Part shown: positions 33,696-42,516 of the stretch, piece after piece
Position numbering within the stretch: position 1 is the stretch's first letter
Layout: each line of letters starts with the position of its first letter
DNA from: Streptomyces microflavus
GTDB taxonomy: Bacteria; Actinomycetota; Actinomycetes; Streptomycetales; Streptomycetaceae
NCBI RefSeq assembly: GCF_014650075.1
Contig: NZ_BMUG01000003.1
Coordinates: 620,001 to 684,000, forward strand
Direction of reading: 5' to 3'
DNA length: 64,000 bases
Program-made: the position numbers and the translations under genes
Notes under the pieces: generated by a model
The model's input: the letters and a program-made list of their open reading frames with translations, nothing else
What the model was told of the DNA's origin: nothing
Databases searched by the model: none

Positions 33696-35056
33696 GCGGT
33701 GCCCGCCTTCTCCGGCTCGGCCAGCGCCCACCAGGCGGCCAGCCCCAGGACCACGCCGCTCAGCACGGTCGTGGGCCCGCCGATGTCGGAGTACAGGAAG
33801 TTGACGCTCTGCCAGGTCATCAGGGCGACCGCCACCAGCCCGCAGTCGACGGCCGCATGGCCGCGCGAGCGGGCCCGTACCAGTCGGCGTACGGCGCCGA
33901 GCAGGATCGCCGCCCAGCTCCCGACGATCGCGGTCAGACCGATGAGGCCCTGCTCGCTGAGGACGAGCAGATACATGTTGTGCGGCGAGAGCAGCGCCTG
34001 CCGGCGGAACGCCTGGCCCGCCCCCGCCGTGTCGCTGCCGGAGGAGAGGCCGATCGAGGCGTGGGTGTCGCGGTGCGCGGGGAACCCCTTGAGGCCGACA
34101 CCGGTCAGGGGCTGCTCGCGCCACATACCGCCCGCCGCGCTCCACATCGCGTACCGGTCGCTCACCGAGCGGTCGGGCGCCCGGGTCACCTGCGTCACGC
34201 TGGCGGCCCGTTCCGCGATCATCTCCGAGCCGATGCCGAACCCGCCGACCAGCACCACCGTACTGGCGCCGAGCACCGCCAGCGAGGTCAGCGCCTGCCT
34301 GCGGCCGGTCAGGGCCAGGACGACGAGGAAGGCGGCGGCGGTGGCGATCCACACACCCCGGCTGAAGGAGAGCGCGAGCGGCACGATCAGCGCGACGGCG
34401 ACGACGGCGGCGCACGGACGCAGCCAGGCCGGGGCGTTGCGCGGGGTCCGCAGCGCACACGCGGCGGCGGCCAGCAGTCCGTAGGCGACGACCGTGGCCA
34501 TCCCCATGATGTCGCTGGGCCCGAACGTGCCGACCGCCCGGACCTCCTCGCCCATGTACGAGGCGCCGGTCCCGGTGACGTACTGGTGGACCCCCACGAC
34601 GCCCTGGACGGCGGCCAGGACGACCAGCGCCCCGGCGACGATCCGGAAGCCGTGGACATCCCTGAGCAGGAGGTGGACGGCGGCCGGGACGAGGACGAAG
34701 ACCTGGAGGTAGCGGACCAGGCCCGGCAGCGCGGCGGCCGGGTCGGCCGCCGTCACCGTCGCCACGGCGAAGCCCACGGCGGGCAGCCCCAGCACCAGGG
34801 CGGCGACCGCGCCGAGCGGACGCCGGCGGAGGTACAGCAGCCGCCCCGCACAGACCAGCACCGCGATACCGGAGGCGACATCGGCCGGTCCCACCGCCGG
34901 GCCGCCGCCCTCGCCCATGCCGTACGGCAGGGCGGGCAGCAGCACGGTCGCGATCAGGGGGAGCAGCGGCCACCGGCTCCGCCACCCGCCCGGGGACGGG
35001 CGGGCAACGGTACGGGCCGGGGCCCCGGGCGCGGGGGCGGTCAGCGTGGTGGCCAT
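33692..35056 (-). CDS. O-antigen ligase/polymerase-like membrane protein (Wzy_C family)
   Basis: Polytopic membrane protein (454 aa, 11-12 helices) with the Wzy_C/RfaL pattern: a central helix pair ending in PLALSFSRGVWIA, then a long extracellular loop with DRYAMWSAAGGMWREQPLTGVGLKGFPA and the conserved His in LLSPHNMYLLVLSEQGLIG. Adds or polymerises repeat units outside the membrane. The ATG follows just 2 bases after the upstream stop. Confidence 0.88.
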   Translation of the reverse strand: MATTLTAPAPGAPARTVARPSPGGWRSRWPLLPLIATVLLPALPYGMGEGGGPAVGPADVASGIAVLVCAGRLLYLRRRPLGAVAALVLGLPAVGFAVATVTAADPAAALPGLVRYLQVFVLVPAAVHLLLRDVHGFRIVAGALVVLAAVQGVVGVHQYVTGTGASYMGEEVRAVGTFGPSDIMGMATVVAYGLLAAAACALRTPRNAPAWLRPCAAVVAVALIVPLALSFSRGVWIATAAAFLVVLALTGRRQALTSLAVLGASTVVLVGGFGIGSEMIAERAASVTQVTRAPDRSVSDRYAMWSAAGGMWREQPLTGVGLKGFPAHRDTHASIGLSSGSDTAGAGQAFRRQALLSPHNMYLLVLSEQGLIGLTAIVGSWAAILLGAVRRLVRARSRGHAAVDCGLVAVALMTWQSVNFLYSDIGGPTTVLSGVVLGLAAWWALAEPEKAGTA

Positions 35057-35058
35057 GG

Positions 35059-36540
35059 TCAGCTGCCCCCGAGCCGGAAGAAGGAGCCCACGGTCCGCGC
35101 CAGCACGCACGCGTCCTGCCACAGGGACCAGGTCTCGATGTAGCGGTTGTCGAACCGGGCCCGCTCCTCGATCGAGGTGTCACCGCGCAACCCGTTCACC
35201 TGCGCCAGCCCCGTGATGCCCACCGGCATCCGGTGGCGGTCCTGGTAACCGGGGTGGGTACGGCTGAACTGCGCTACGAAGAAGGGGCGTTCGGGCCGGG
35301 GCCCGACCAGGCTCATGTCGCCGCGCAGGACGTTCCACAGCTGCGGCAGCTCGTCCAGCGAGCTGCGGCGCAGCAGTCGGCCGACGCGGCTCATCCGCCC
35401 GTCCGAGGCCACGTTCCAGCGCGTCGCCGACTCCTTGGCGTCGGCGGGCCGCAGCGTACGGAACTTCAGCAGGACGAACGGGCGGCCGTGCCGTCCCACC
35501 CGCTCCTGCCGGAAGATGACGCCCGGACCGTCCGAGAGCCGCACCGCCAGCGCGCACCCAGCCATCAGCGGCGCCACCAGCACCAGGCCGGCCCCCGCGA
35601 GGAGTGCGTCCATCGCCCGCTTCGCCGCGTGGCTCACGGGCCGGTGCGTGCCGTCCTGGAGCGGGTGGGCGGCGAACCCCCACAGGTGGTCGGGGCGGCT
35701 CCCGGCGGGACGGGTGGCGACAGCGGTGTCGCCGGTGACCAGCCACACCCGGCAGCCGTGCCCGGTGAGCAGGGCGAACAGGGCGGCGCCGTCGGGGGTG
35801 GCCTCGGGCGGGGCGGTGAACACGGCGTGCCGCACGCTGTTCTGCACGACGGCCCTCCCCACCTCCTGCGGGGTGACCAGGACCGGCAGCGGTACACCGT
35901 CCGGCCGCGCCGGGGGCTCCTCGTCCTGTGCGGCGGAGGCGGCGACCCGGCCCACCGGGCGCAGCCCGTACTCGGGGTGGCCGTAGAGCGCCGCCGTCAC
36001 CTGCCGGGCGACCGGGCCCTGGCCCACGACCAGCGTCGACAGCGGGTTGCGGAGCGCCGCCCGGTGCCGGATCCGGTGCACCACCGCGCGCCCGGCGGCG
36101 CACAGCACGGTCTGCGCGGCCGCCGCGTACGCCAGCACCGCCCAGCCGATCTCGTGGTGCGGCGCCCGGACCGCGACGACCTCCATGGTCACGTACCACT
36201 GGAGCAGCGCGAGGCCCAGGAGCGCGGGCACTTCGGAGAGCACCGAGGGGGAGAGGCCGATCCGGTAGAGCCCCCGGTAGGCGTGGAGCAGCACCTGGAC
36301 CACCGCCTGCGCGGCGACCACGGTCCAGGGCCAGCCGGCCGGGGTGCACAGGGCGAACGTGACGGCCAGCGCCGCCGCGTCGGCGCCCAGCAGCTGCGCG
36401 GCGGGCCCGAGGCGCACGGTGTTGCGCCCACCGCCGAGCTCCCGCGTACCGCCGTCGCTTCTTCGCGGCGGATGGACCGTGTGGGCCTGTACGGCTGTTG
36501 CCTGTCCGGCGCCGGGAACCGGTGCACTCTCCATCGTCAT
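35059..36540 (-). CDS. Polyprenyl-phosphate sugar-1-phosphate transferase (WbaP/CpsE type)
   Basis: Initiating enzyme of exopolysaccharide synthesis (493 aa). An N-terminal region with about four helices is followed by a nucleotide-binding-like CoA_binding_3 domain (LVVGQGPVARQVTAAL). The C-terminal bacterial sugar transferase domain starts with the KRAMDALLAGAGLVLVAPLM re-entrant helix. It contains VIFRQERVGRHGRPFVLLKFRTL, LLRRSSLDELPQLWNVLRGD, MSLVGPRPERP and GITGLAQVNGLRGDTS. It puts the first sugar phosphate on undecaprenyl phosphate. It overlaps the upstream glycosyltransferase gene by 4 bases. Confidence 0.93.
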   Translation of the reverse strand: MTMESAPVPGAGQATAVQAHTVHPPRRSDGGTRELGGGRNTVRLGPAAQLLGADAAALAVTFALCTPAGWPWTVVAAQAVVQVLLHAYRGLYRIGLSPSVLSEVPALLGLALLQWYVTMEVVAVRAPHHEIGWAVLAYAAAAQTVLCAAGRAVVHRIRHRAALRNPLSTLVVGQGPVARQVTAALYGHPEYGLRPVGRVAASAAQDEEPPARPDGVPLPVLVTPQEVGRAVVQNSVRHAVFTAPPEATPDGAALFALLTGHGCRVWLVTGDTAVATRPAGSRPDHLWGFAAHPLQDGTHRPVSHAAKRAMDALLAGAGLVLVAPLMAGCALAVRLSDGPGVIFRQERVGRHGRPFVLLKFRTLRPADAKESATRWNVASDGRMSRVGRLLRRSSLDELPQLWNVLRGDMSLVGPRPERPFFVAQFSRTHPGYQDRHRMPVGITGLAQVNGLRGDTSIEERARFDNRYIETWSLWQDACVLARTVGSFFRLGGS

Positions 36541-37712
36541 CGCTCGGTGCGCTTCCTCATCGTGGGGCCGGACAGGGAGACAAGTTCCTGGTAGAGACCG
36601 GCAACCGCCCCCGCGGTCCGTCGGACGTCGAACGCCGCCCGGGCATGGCGCAGGGCCCGGCGGGACACCGCCTCGCGCAGCCCGGGATCGGTGAGCAGCG
36701 CGGTGAGCGATGCCGCCAGCGCCGCGGGGTCCTCGGGCGGTACGAGGAGGTGGTCCTCGTCGCCCGGCGCCACGCTCTCCCGCGCCCCGCTCACATCGCT
36801 CATCACCACGGCCCGGCCGCAGGCCATCGCCTCCAGCGGGGCCAGCGCCATGCCTTCCCAGCGGGACGGCAGGACGACGACGTCCGCCGCGTGGATCCAC
36901 GGCCGTACGTCGGCGCTCGCCCCGGTGAACAGGACACCGGCCGGGGCCGCGTCCTCCAGGCCGGCGCGGTCGGGTCCGTCGCCGACCAGGACCAGGCGCG
37001 CTCCCGGTACCCGCATCCGGCGCCAGGCGTCGAGCAGGACGTCCTGGCCCTTCTGCCGGGTCAGACGGCCGACGCAGACGACGAGGGGGGCCTGCGCATC
37101 CACCCCGTCCAGCAGCGGCAGCGCGGCCCGGGCCGCGGCGCGGTCGGCGTGCCCGCCGGGGCGGAAGCGGTCGAGGTCGATGCCGTTGTGGATCACCGAC
37201 CAGCGGGCGGTGATGCCGGCCTCCTGGCCGGTGCGCCGCTCGGACTCGCTGACACACAGGATGTGATCGGCCCAGCGTGCCCCGAACCGCTCCCAGCCCA
37301 GGGCCAGTTCGGCGGTACGGCCGGCCACGGCCTCGAAGGACCAGGCGTGCGGCTGGAAGACCGTCGGCACCCGGCCGCGTACCGCGATCCGTCCCGCGAG
37401 ACCGGCCTTGGCGCTGTGCGCGTGCACCACGTGCGGGCGGCAGTCGCGGACGATCCGCCGCGCGGCCGCGACCTCACCGGCCAGCCGTGGGCCGGGGGCC
37501 CGGGTGGCGGACCAGTCCCGGACCTGAGCCCCGGCGGCGGCCGCCCCGAGGGCCAGCGGGCTCCCGGGCGGACAGGCCACCACGGGCCGCAGCCCGGCGC
37601 CGGCCTGGGCCCTGACGAGATCGGTGACGACCCGGGCCACTCCGCCGTCCACGGGCTGAACCAAATGAAGGACCGTCAATTGTCTTTCTTCAGTACGACG
37701 CATGTTCAGCAC
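36537..37712 (-). CDS. GT4-family glycosyltransferase, first gene of the exopolysaccharide operon
   Basis: GT-B sugar transferase (about 391 aa). It shows TVLHLVQPVDGGVARVVTDLV, VVHAHSAKAGLAGRI, NGIDLDRFRPGG, VGRLTRQKGQDVLLDAW, LVLVGDGPDRAG and PSRWEGMALAPLEAMACGRAVV. The start is uncertain: the GTG used here has GAGAG 6 bases upstream; an ATG three codons later and longer forms are possible. It leads seven downstream genes that overlap or nearly touch, so one promoter to its right should drive all eight. Confidence 0.88.
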   Translation of the reverse strand: MLNMRRTEERQLTVLHLVQPVDGGVARVVTDLVRAQAGAGLRPVVACPPGSPLALGAAAAGAQVRDWSATRAPGPRLAGEVAAARRIVRDCRPHVVHAHSAKAGLAGRIAVRGRVPTVFQPHAWSFEAVAGRTAELALGWERFGARWADHILCVSESERRTGQEAGITARWSVIHNGIDLDRFRPGGHADRAAARAALPLLDGVDAQAPLVVCVGRLTRQKGQDVLLDAWRRMRVPGARLVLVGDGPDRAGLEDAAPAGVLFTGASADVRPWIHAADVVVLPSRWEGMALAPLEAMACGRAVVMSDVSGARESVAPGDEDHLLVPPEDPAALAASLTALLTDPGLREAVSRRALRHARAAFDVRRTAGAVAGLYQELVSLSGPTMRKRTER

Positions 37713-38029
37713 GTACGGCTCTCTTCGCTCAATCCGGTGAGTAAAGCCGAAGTGCACTTTGGCAGACATGTGGCGAAATCGTGCGCGTGACTCGCTCATA
37801 CGACCACCTGGGGATTACTCGCACGATGCCGCTGATCAGGTGGTACGCGCGGCCGTTCCGTGTCCTTACGGAGGCGTCGGAATCAGGCGGCGAAAGGGGG
37901 TGCGGGAAGCGGCCGCAGGGGAATTCCGGGGCGCGGCGGCAGAATTGCTCCGGTCAGGTGTCACCCTGTTCGCCGCATCTTGTGGGCGGCCGTTCGCCAC
38001 AGTACGTGGCAGCGCCATGTGTCTGACGG
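37713..38029. other. Intergenic region with the exopolysaccharide operon promoter
   Basis: About 317 bases without a supported gene, slightly richer in A/T than its neighbours. It should hold the promoter of the minus-strand polysaccharide operon. An inverted repeat ACCACCTG (37803-37810) ... CAGGTGGT (37837-37844), 26 bases apart, is a possible operator pair. I see no confident -35/-10. Confidence 0.5.
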
Positions 38030-38632
38030 TCACGCAGTTCTATTGTCGGCAAAGGGCTCCACACGGGTGCCCGCGAAGGTGATGTCCGTGGCGTGGGCGA
38101 TGACCTCCACCTCGTCGCCGAGGGCCCATTCGGCGACCCGGGACGCCATCGCCGCCGGAACGGCCTCGCTGATTCCCGGGGCAGCGGGGATGTCGTACGT
38201 GGCGTGGGCGTCGTGCGGCAGTACGACCCGGTAGTCCAGCGCCAGGGCCCGGCGGGCGGTGGCCAGGACGCACATCTCCGACATCACCCCGCACACGGCG
38301 AGCGACCGGGCCCCCGCGGCCGTCAGTGCGTCCTCCAGGGTGGTGCCCTCGAAGCCGTCGTCCTCGGTCTTGCGGATCACGGTCTCCGCCGGGCCGCCGT
38401 GGACCGGCAGGTGCAACTCCCACCCGGGGGTGTGCGGTTCGTCGGGCTCCCCGGCGGGCCCGTCGTTCTGCAGGTGGACGACGAGCGCCCCGGCCGCCCG
38501 GGCCCGGCGGAGGAGGCCGCCCACCCGGTCCAGCAGCCGGGGCGCGTCGGGCACCGGGTTCCCGCCCGCGACGAACGCCGACTGGAGGTCCACGACGAGC
38601 AGCGCCTGTACGGGCGCGGGAAGGGGGTTCAT
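38030..38632 (-). CDS. Isochorismatase-like cysteine hydrolase
   Basis: Cytoplasmic hydrolase (200 aa) of the isochorismatase/nicotinamidase fold. The catalytic Asp lies in ALLVVDLQSAFVAGG, the Lys in VIRKTEDDGFEGTTLEDAL, and the Cys in LAVCGVMSEMCVLATARRAL. Isochorismatase, nicotinamidase and ureidoacrylate hydrolase are all possible; nothing nearby selects among them. Confidence 0.88.
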   Translation of the reverse strand: MNPLPAPVQALLVVDLQSAFVAGGNPVPDAPRLLDRVGGLLRRARAAGALVVHLQNDGPAGEPDEPHTPGWELHLPVHGGPAETVIRKTEDDGFEGTTLEDALTAAGARSLAVCGVMSEMCVLATARRALALDYRVVLPHDAHATYDIPAAPGISEAVPAAMASRVAEWALGDEVEVIAHATDITFAGTRVEPFADNRTA

Positions 38633-38696
38633 TCCGGCTCCGGCCTTCGTTCGCCGCGGCCGCGGGGTTGCGGCCCGGGGTGCCCATCCTCGCAGT

Positions 38697-38719
38697 CGGC
38701 GGCCCTTCGAAGGCCGCCG
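38697..38719 (-). terminator. Hairpin after the polyprenyl synthase gene
   Basis: An 8-bp stem CGGCGGCC/GGCCGCCG with a 7-base loop containing TTCGAA lies 9 bases past the synthase stop on the minus strand. Confidence 0.6.
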
Positions 38720-38727
38720 GCCCCGGG

Positions 38728-39777
38728 TCAGCCCGTTCGGTCGATGAGGAAGGGGATCAGGGTGAGCAGGTCCCCGCGCGCGCCCTCGGCGAGCTCCACC
38801 CCGTCCAGGCAGGTGCGGGCGGCCCGCAGCTGGTCCCGGGCCTCGGTGACCGCGGCCCGGCGCCCACCCGCCTCGTCCACCAGCTCGGCCGCCCGGCGCA
38901 CCCCCGCCCCGTCGAGCGGTCCGGGGCCGGTGAGGAGGGCCTCCAGCCGCCGGGCCGCCGGGTGCTCGGACGCCAGGGCCGCGAGGACCGGGAAGGTCTT
39001 CTTGAGCCGCCGCAGATCGCTGTGCACCGGCTTCCCCGTGATCTGCGGATCGCCCCAGATCCCCAGCAGGTCGTCCACCGCCTGGAACGCCACGCCCAGG
39101 TGCCGTCCCGCCCGGTCCAGCGCATCGGCGACGGGCGCCGGAGCCCCGGCCAGCACCGCGCCCAGAGCGGCGGCGCAGCCGAGCAGCGACCCCGTCTTGT
39201 GCGTGGCCATCGCCCGGTACTCGTGCGGCAGGACCGCCTCGCTCCCCGTCCACGGCCGGGACTCGAAGAGCAGGTCCTGCGCCTGACCGTGCACCAGGTC
39301 GCCCAGCGCCCCCGAGAGATGGCGCACCGCGGCCGTGCCCGTCGGCCCGGGGACCTCCGTCAGGGTCCGGACGGCCAGCGCGAACAGCGCGTCCCCGGCC
39401 AGGACCGCGGGCCCGGTGCCGTACGCCTTCCATACGGTCGGGCGGCGGCGCCGGGTCTCGTCGCCGTCCATGATGTCGTCGTGGATGAGGGAGAAGGTGT
39501 GGATCAGCTCGACGGCGACCGCGCCGGTCACGCCGTCCCGGCCGCTGCCCCCGGCGGCCTCCGCGCCGAGCACCGCGAGCGCCTGGCGGACCCCCTTGCC
39601 CTGCGAGCCGGGGACCGGGTCGCCGTCGACCCCGCTCCAGCCGAGCGAGAAGGCGGCCGTCTCGGCGTGCCAGGGGTGGAGGCGGCGCACCGACTCCACC
39701 AGCGCGGGCCGGACGAGCTCGCGGCACCGGTCCAGTATCTCCGGTGCGGGCGCCTGCCGGGTCGTGGACAGCGTCAT
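38728..39777 (-). CDS. Trans-polyprenyl diphosphate synthase (FPP/GGPP type)
   Basis: Isoprenoid chain-elongating enzyme (349 aa) joining isopentenyl diphosphate to allylic diphosphates. The first Asp-rich motif is IHDDIMDGDETRRRRPT and the second is FQAVDDLLGIWGD; the Lys/Thr pair of the active site appears in THKTGSLL. The residues before the first motif (ELIHTFSL) carry an aromatic Phe, which tends to limit chain length to short products. The ATG overlaps the TPR gene stop (ATGA). No terpene cyclase lies in the window. Confidence 0.92.
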   Translation of the reverse strand: MTLSTTRQAPAPEILDRCRELVRPALVESVRRLHPWHAETAAFSLGWSGVDGDPVPGSQGKGVRQALAVLGAEAAGGSGRDGVTGAVAVELIHTFSLIHDDIMDGDETRRRRPTVWKAYGTGPAVLAGDALFALAVRTLTEVPGPTGTAAVRHLSGALGDLVHGQAQDLLFESRPWTGSEAVLPHEYRAMATHKTGSLLGCAAALGAVLAGAPAPVADALDRAGRHLGVAFQAVDDLLGIWGDPQITGKPVHSDLRRLKKTFPVLAALASEHPAARRLEALLTGPGPLDGAGVRRAAELVDEAGGRRAAVTEARDQLRAARTCLDGVELAEGARGDLLTLIPFLIDRTG

Positions 39778-40988
39778 CGGACCCGGGCCTCCTCGTGCGG
39801 GGCGGCGGAACCGGTGCCGGGCCCGGCGGCTCGCAGCCGCGCGGCTGCCGGTTCTTCGGTGGGCTCCGCCGTTCGCCGCTGCGAGGCGGCGGGTTCTCCG
39901 GCGGCCCCGTCGGTTGCGGACAGACCCTCGCCGCGCCCGCCGGCCCCCTCGTGCTCCGCGGCCGGCTCCACACCGAGCTCCGCGTACGCCCGCTCCACCA
40001 TCTCCCGGGCGTTGAGCAGCCCGATCCGGCTCAGCCTGCCCCGCAGCTCGTCCAGGTCCGCGGCCGTGGCCGCGCGGTCCCGGCCGAGCCGGGCGCGCGC
40101 CTTGACCAGGCCCAGGGCCGCCAGCGCCTCGCCCCGGGGTTCGGTCATCGCGCGGAACTCCGTGAGCGCCTGCTCGTAGACCTCGCGGGCCTCCTCGTAC
40201 CGCCCGGCGCGGAAGAGCACGTTGGCGCGCATCTTGTGGTTGTAGGCCAGGGCGCTGGAGAGCTTCATCTCCCGGCAGGTGACCTCGGCCTCGGCGAGCA
40301 GGCCGAGCGCGCGCTCCGTCGCCCCGTCCCGGAGGGAAACGATGTCAGCGATGCCGCGCAGGGCCCAGGCCCGGCCGCGCCGGTCGTCGGCGTCGCCCGC
40401 GAGGACGGCCGCCTCCTCGAACATCTCCAGGGCCGAGTCGAGCTGCCCGGTGTTGCGGTGGATCTGCGCGATGCCCTCCAGCGCCCACACCGTGTGGCGC
40501 GCCTCGCCCCGGGCGCGGGCCTCGGCGAGCAGCTGCTCATGGAGGGTCGCGACCGTGGCGTAGTCGCCCTGGATGCGCCCGGTCTCGGCCAGTCCGGCGA
40601 GCGAGTAGCCACGCGCGACCACGTCCCCGCCGCGCTTGCCCAGCTCGGCGGCGAGCCCCAGCAGCCGGAACGCGAGGCGCAGCGAACCCCGTTGACGCGC
40701 CAGCGTCCCCCCGCTCCACAGCGCCCAGGCCATCGCCCCCGTCGCCCCGGCCGAGCGCGCGGCCCGGTAACTGGCCTTCCAGGCCCGGTCGGCCTCCTCG
40801 ACCTGGCCCAGCCGGCGGTGTGCCTCGGCCACGGCGAGCCCGCTCCGCGCCACCTCCTCCTGGGAGCCGGAGAGTTCGGCCTGTTTCAGATGCCGTACGC
40901 CTTCGGCCAGTACGTCGGTCAGAGAGGCGTTCACCGACATCTTGGTGAGCGCGCCCTGGTACTCGGGCGCCAGTGCCTTGGTCTGCAT
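39774..40988 (-). CDS. TPR-repeat protein coupled to the polyprenyl synthase
   Basis: Soluble all-helical protein (404 aa) made of about seven TPR-like helix pairs (residues 30-330: VARSGLAVAEAHRRLGQVEEADRAW, GEARHTVWALEGIAQIHRNTGQLD, LAYNHKMRANVLFRAGRYEEA). A Glu/Ala/Pro-rich tail follows (about 345-404) and is probably disordered. No enzyme or DNA-binding motif is seen. It overlaps the synthase start, so the two are co-translated. A strong palindrome lies 43 bases upstream. Function unknown; a scaffold or regulator is likely. Confidence 0.82.
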   Translation of the reverse strand: MQTKALAPEYQGALTKMSVNASLTDVLAEGVRHLKQAELSGSQEEVARSGLAVAEAHRRLGQVEEADRAWKASYRAARSAGATGAMAWALWSGGTLARQRGSLRLAFRLLGLAAELGKRGGDVVARGYSLAGLAETGRIQGDYATVATLHEQLLAEARARGEARHTVWALEGIAQIHRNTGQLDSALEMFEEAAVLAGDADDRRGRAWALRGIADIVSLRDGATERALGLLAEAEVTCREMKLSSALAYNHKMRANVLFRAGRYEEAREVYEQALTEFRAMTEPRGEALAALGLVKARARLGRDRAATAADLDELRGRLSRIGLLNAREMVERAYAELGVEPAAEHEGAGGRGEGLSATDGAAGEPAASQRRTAEPTEEPAAARLRAAGPGTGSAAPHEEARVR

Positions 40989-41030
40989 GGGAGCCTTCCG
41001 CGCGGTGCCCGGGCCGGTCCGGTGTCCACT

Positions 41031-41058
41031 ATGCTCTATGTGTATACATAGGGTGCAT
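41031..41058. promoter_or_regulatory. Palindromic operator candidate upstream of the TPR gene
   Basis: ATGC-TCTATGTGT-ATACATAGGG-TGCAT forms a nested inverted repeat: CTATGTGT/ATACATAG (7 of 8 pairs) inside ATGC/GCAT. It is far more A/T-rich than its surroundings. The core TGTATACA is of the kind bound by GntR-family dimers. No regulator gene is adjacent. Confidence 0.6.
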
Positions 41059-41224
41059 AGTTGGCCGGTTCTCCGAGCCCGGTACAGGTGGGGGCGGACG
41101 CCGCCCCTCTCGGGCGGCGAACCGTTCTGTCGGTGATCAAGACGGCAGCGGGGCGCCCAGGGTTGCTCGGACCGCGCAGGACGTTCTCCGGAGCGTCATC
41201 CGGGGACAGCCCGGACCTCTGCTG

Positions 41225-41590
41225 TCAGCGGACGCCCGGCGGCTCGTGCAGGCCGAAGGGGGAGCCCTGGTCGTCGCGGCACAGCTGGAACCGTCCGAAC
41301 CGGGCGGCGGTCTCCTCGTCGTCGCCGAGGTCGGGACCCTCCAGGCTGCCGCCCAGTTCACGTACCTGCGCCACCGCTGCGGCCATGTCGTCGACCCGGA
41401 AGAAGAGGTACGGCCCGGCCCCCGGGTCGCCGCCGTGGACACCCCCCTGTCCGCTGGGCGTCCCGATCGCGTAGCCGCCCTCGCCGGAAGGGCCCGGCTC
41501 GAAGTTCCACCCGAACAGCGCCCCGTAGAACGTCCGGGCCTTCTCGGGGTCGTCCACCCCGAGCTCGAAGAAGGAGATCTCACCGGCCAT
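41225..41590 (-). CDS. VOC-family (glyoxalase-like) protein
   Basis: Small cytoplasmic protein (121 aa) with the paired beta-alpha-beta-beta-beta modules of the vicinal-oxygen-chelate family: MAGEISFFELGVDDPEKARTFY, GALFGWNFEP, YLFFRVDDMAAAVAQVRELGG, RFQLCRDDQGSPFGLHEPPG. The pattern fits the "VOC family, 27 kDa antigen CFP30B half" type often of unknown substrate. I chose the ATG that starts the first module. It stands alone between two longer intergenic regions. Confidence 0.85.
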   Translation of the reverse strand: MAGEISFFELGVDDPEKARTFYGALFGWNFEPGPSGEGGYAIGTPSGQGGVHGGDPGAGPYLFFRVDDMAAAVAQVRELGGSLEGPDLGDDEETAARFGRFQLCRDDQGSPFGLHEPPGVR

Positions 41591-41835
41591 CGCGGGCACC
41601 TGCCGTCTCTGCGGGGGCTGTACGCGCGCTGCGGGAACATGCACGCACGCTCCTTCCACGGTACGGCGGCGGACGGGCCCGCGCAGTGCCCGGCGGGGCC
41701 GCCAGGCCCTGTCCGGCCTGCTCAGTGCCCGGCGGACGGCACCCGGCAGTCCATGGGCCCCTTCCTGTACGCCGGCACCCCCCGGACGGGCCAACAGGAA
41801 GGGCGGTGACCCCCCGGCCGCGCTGGAATGGGCGG

Positions 41836-42516
41836 GTGACGGCACCCCCGGACGACTGCCTGGCACGCAACGAGTGGATCTGCGGCGCCTACCTCTCCAG
41901 CCGCCGGGAGATCCTCTGGGACGCTGCCCTCCAGCACCTCCAACTGACCGCGCTGGCCGTGGTCATCGGGCTCGCGCTCGCCGTCCCGCTGGCCCTCGCC
42001 GCCCGTCGCCTGCGCTGGGCCGCCGGTCCCGTGCTGGGGCTGACGACGATCCTCTACACCATCCCCTCGCTGGCGATGTTCTCCCTGCTGCTGCCGGTGT
42101 ACGGACTCTCCGCCGCGCTCGTCGTCACCGGGCTCGTCCTCTACTCACTGACCCTGCTGGTCCGCAACATCCTCGCCGGGCTGCGGGCCGTCCCCGAGGA
42201 GACCCGGCAGGCCGCGCGCGGCATGGGGTACGGGCCCGTACGCCTGCTGCTCGCCGTGGAACTCCCGCTCGCCCTGCCCGCCGCCATGGCCGGACTGCGG
42301 ATCGCCACCGTCTCCGCCGTCTCCCTCGTCACCGTGGGGGCGATCGTGGGCTACGGAGGACTCGGCAACCTCATCTACTCCGGCATGAACACCTACTTCA
42401 AGGCGCAGGTGCTGACCGCCTCCGTGCTCTGCGTCGTCATCGCCGTCGCCGCCGATGTGCTCCTCCTGGGAGCGCAGCGGCTGCTGACCCCCTGGACGCG
42501 GAGAGGGGGCCAGTGA
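41836..42516 (+). CDS. Glycine betaine/choline-type ABC importer permease 1
   Basis: Membrane subunit (226 aa) of the OpuB/ProW class. About six helices; the ATPase-contact loop is EETRQAARGMGYGPVRLLLAVELPLALPAAMAGLR, beginning with the conserved EAA-like segment. The GTG start sits after GGAATGGG. The stop overlaps the next start (TGATG). Imports osmoprotectants or choline. Confidence 0.88.
   Translation: MTAPPDDCLARNEWICGAYLSSRREILWDAALQHLQLTALAVVIGLALAVPLALAARRLRWAAGPVLGLTTILYTIPSLAMFSLLLPVYGLSAALVVTGLVLYSLTLLVRNILAGLRAVPEETRQAARGMGYGPVRLLLAVELPLALPAAMAGLRIATVSAVSLVTVGAIVGYGGLGNLIYSGMNTYFKAQVLTASVLCVVIAVAADVLLLGAQRLLTPWTRRGGQ

Noticed and set aside
33696..35183. N-terminal extension of the flippase by about 500 codons
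   Set aside because: It is the wrong frame of the ligase gene; the GTG that overlaps the ligase stop fits the family.
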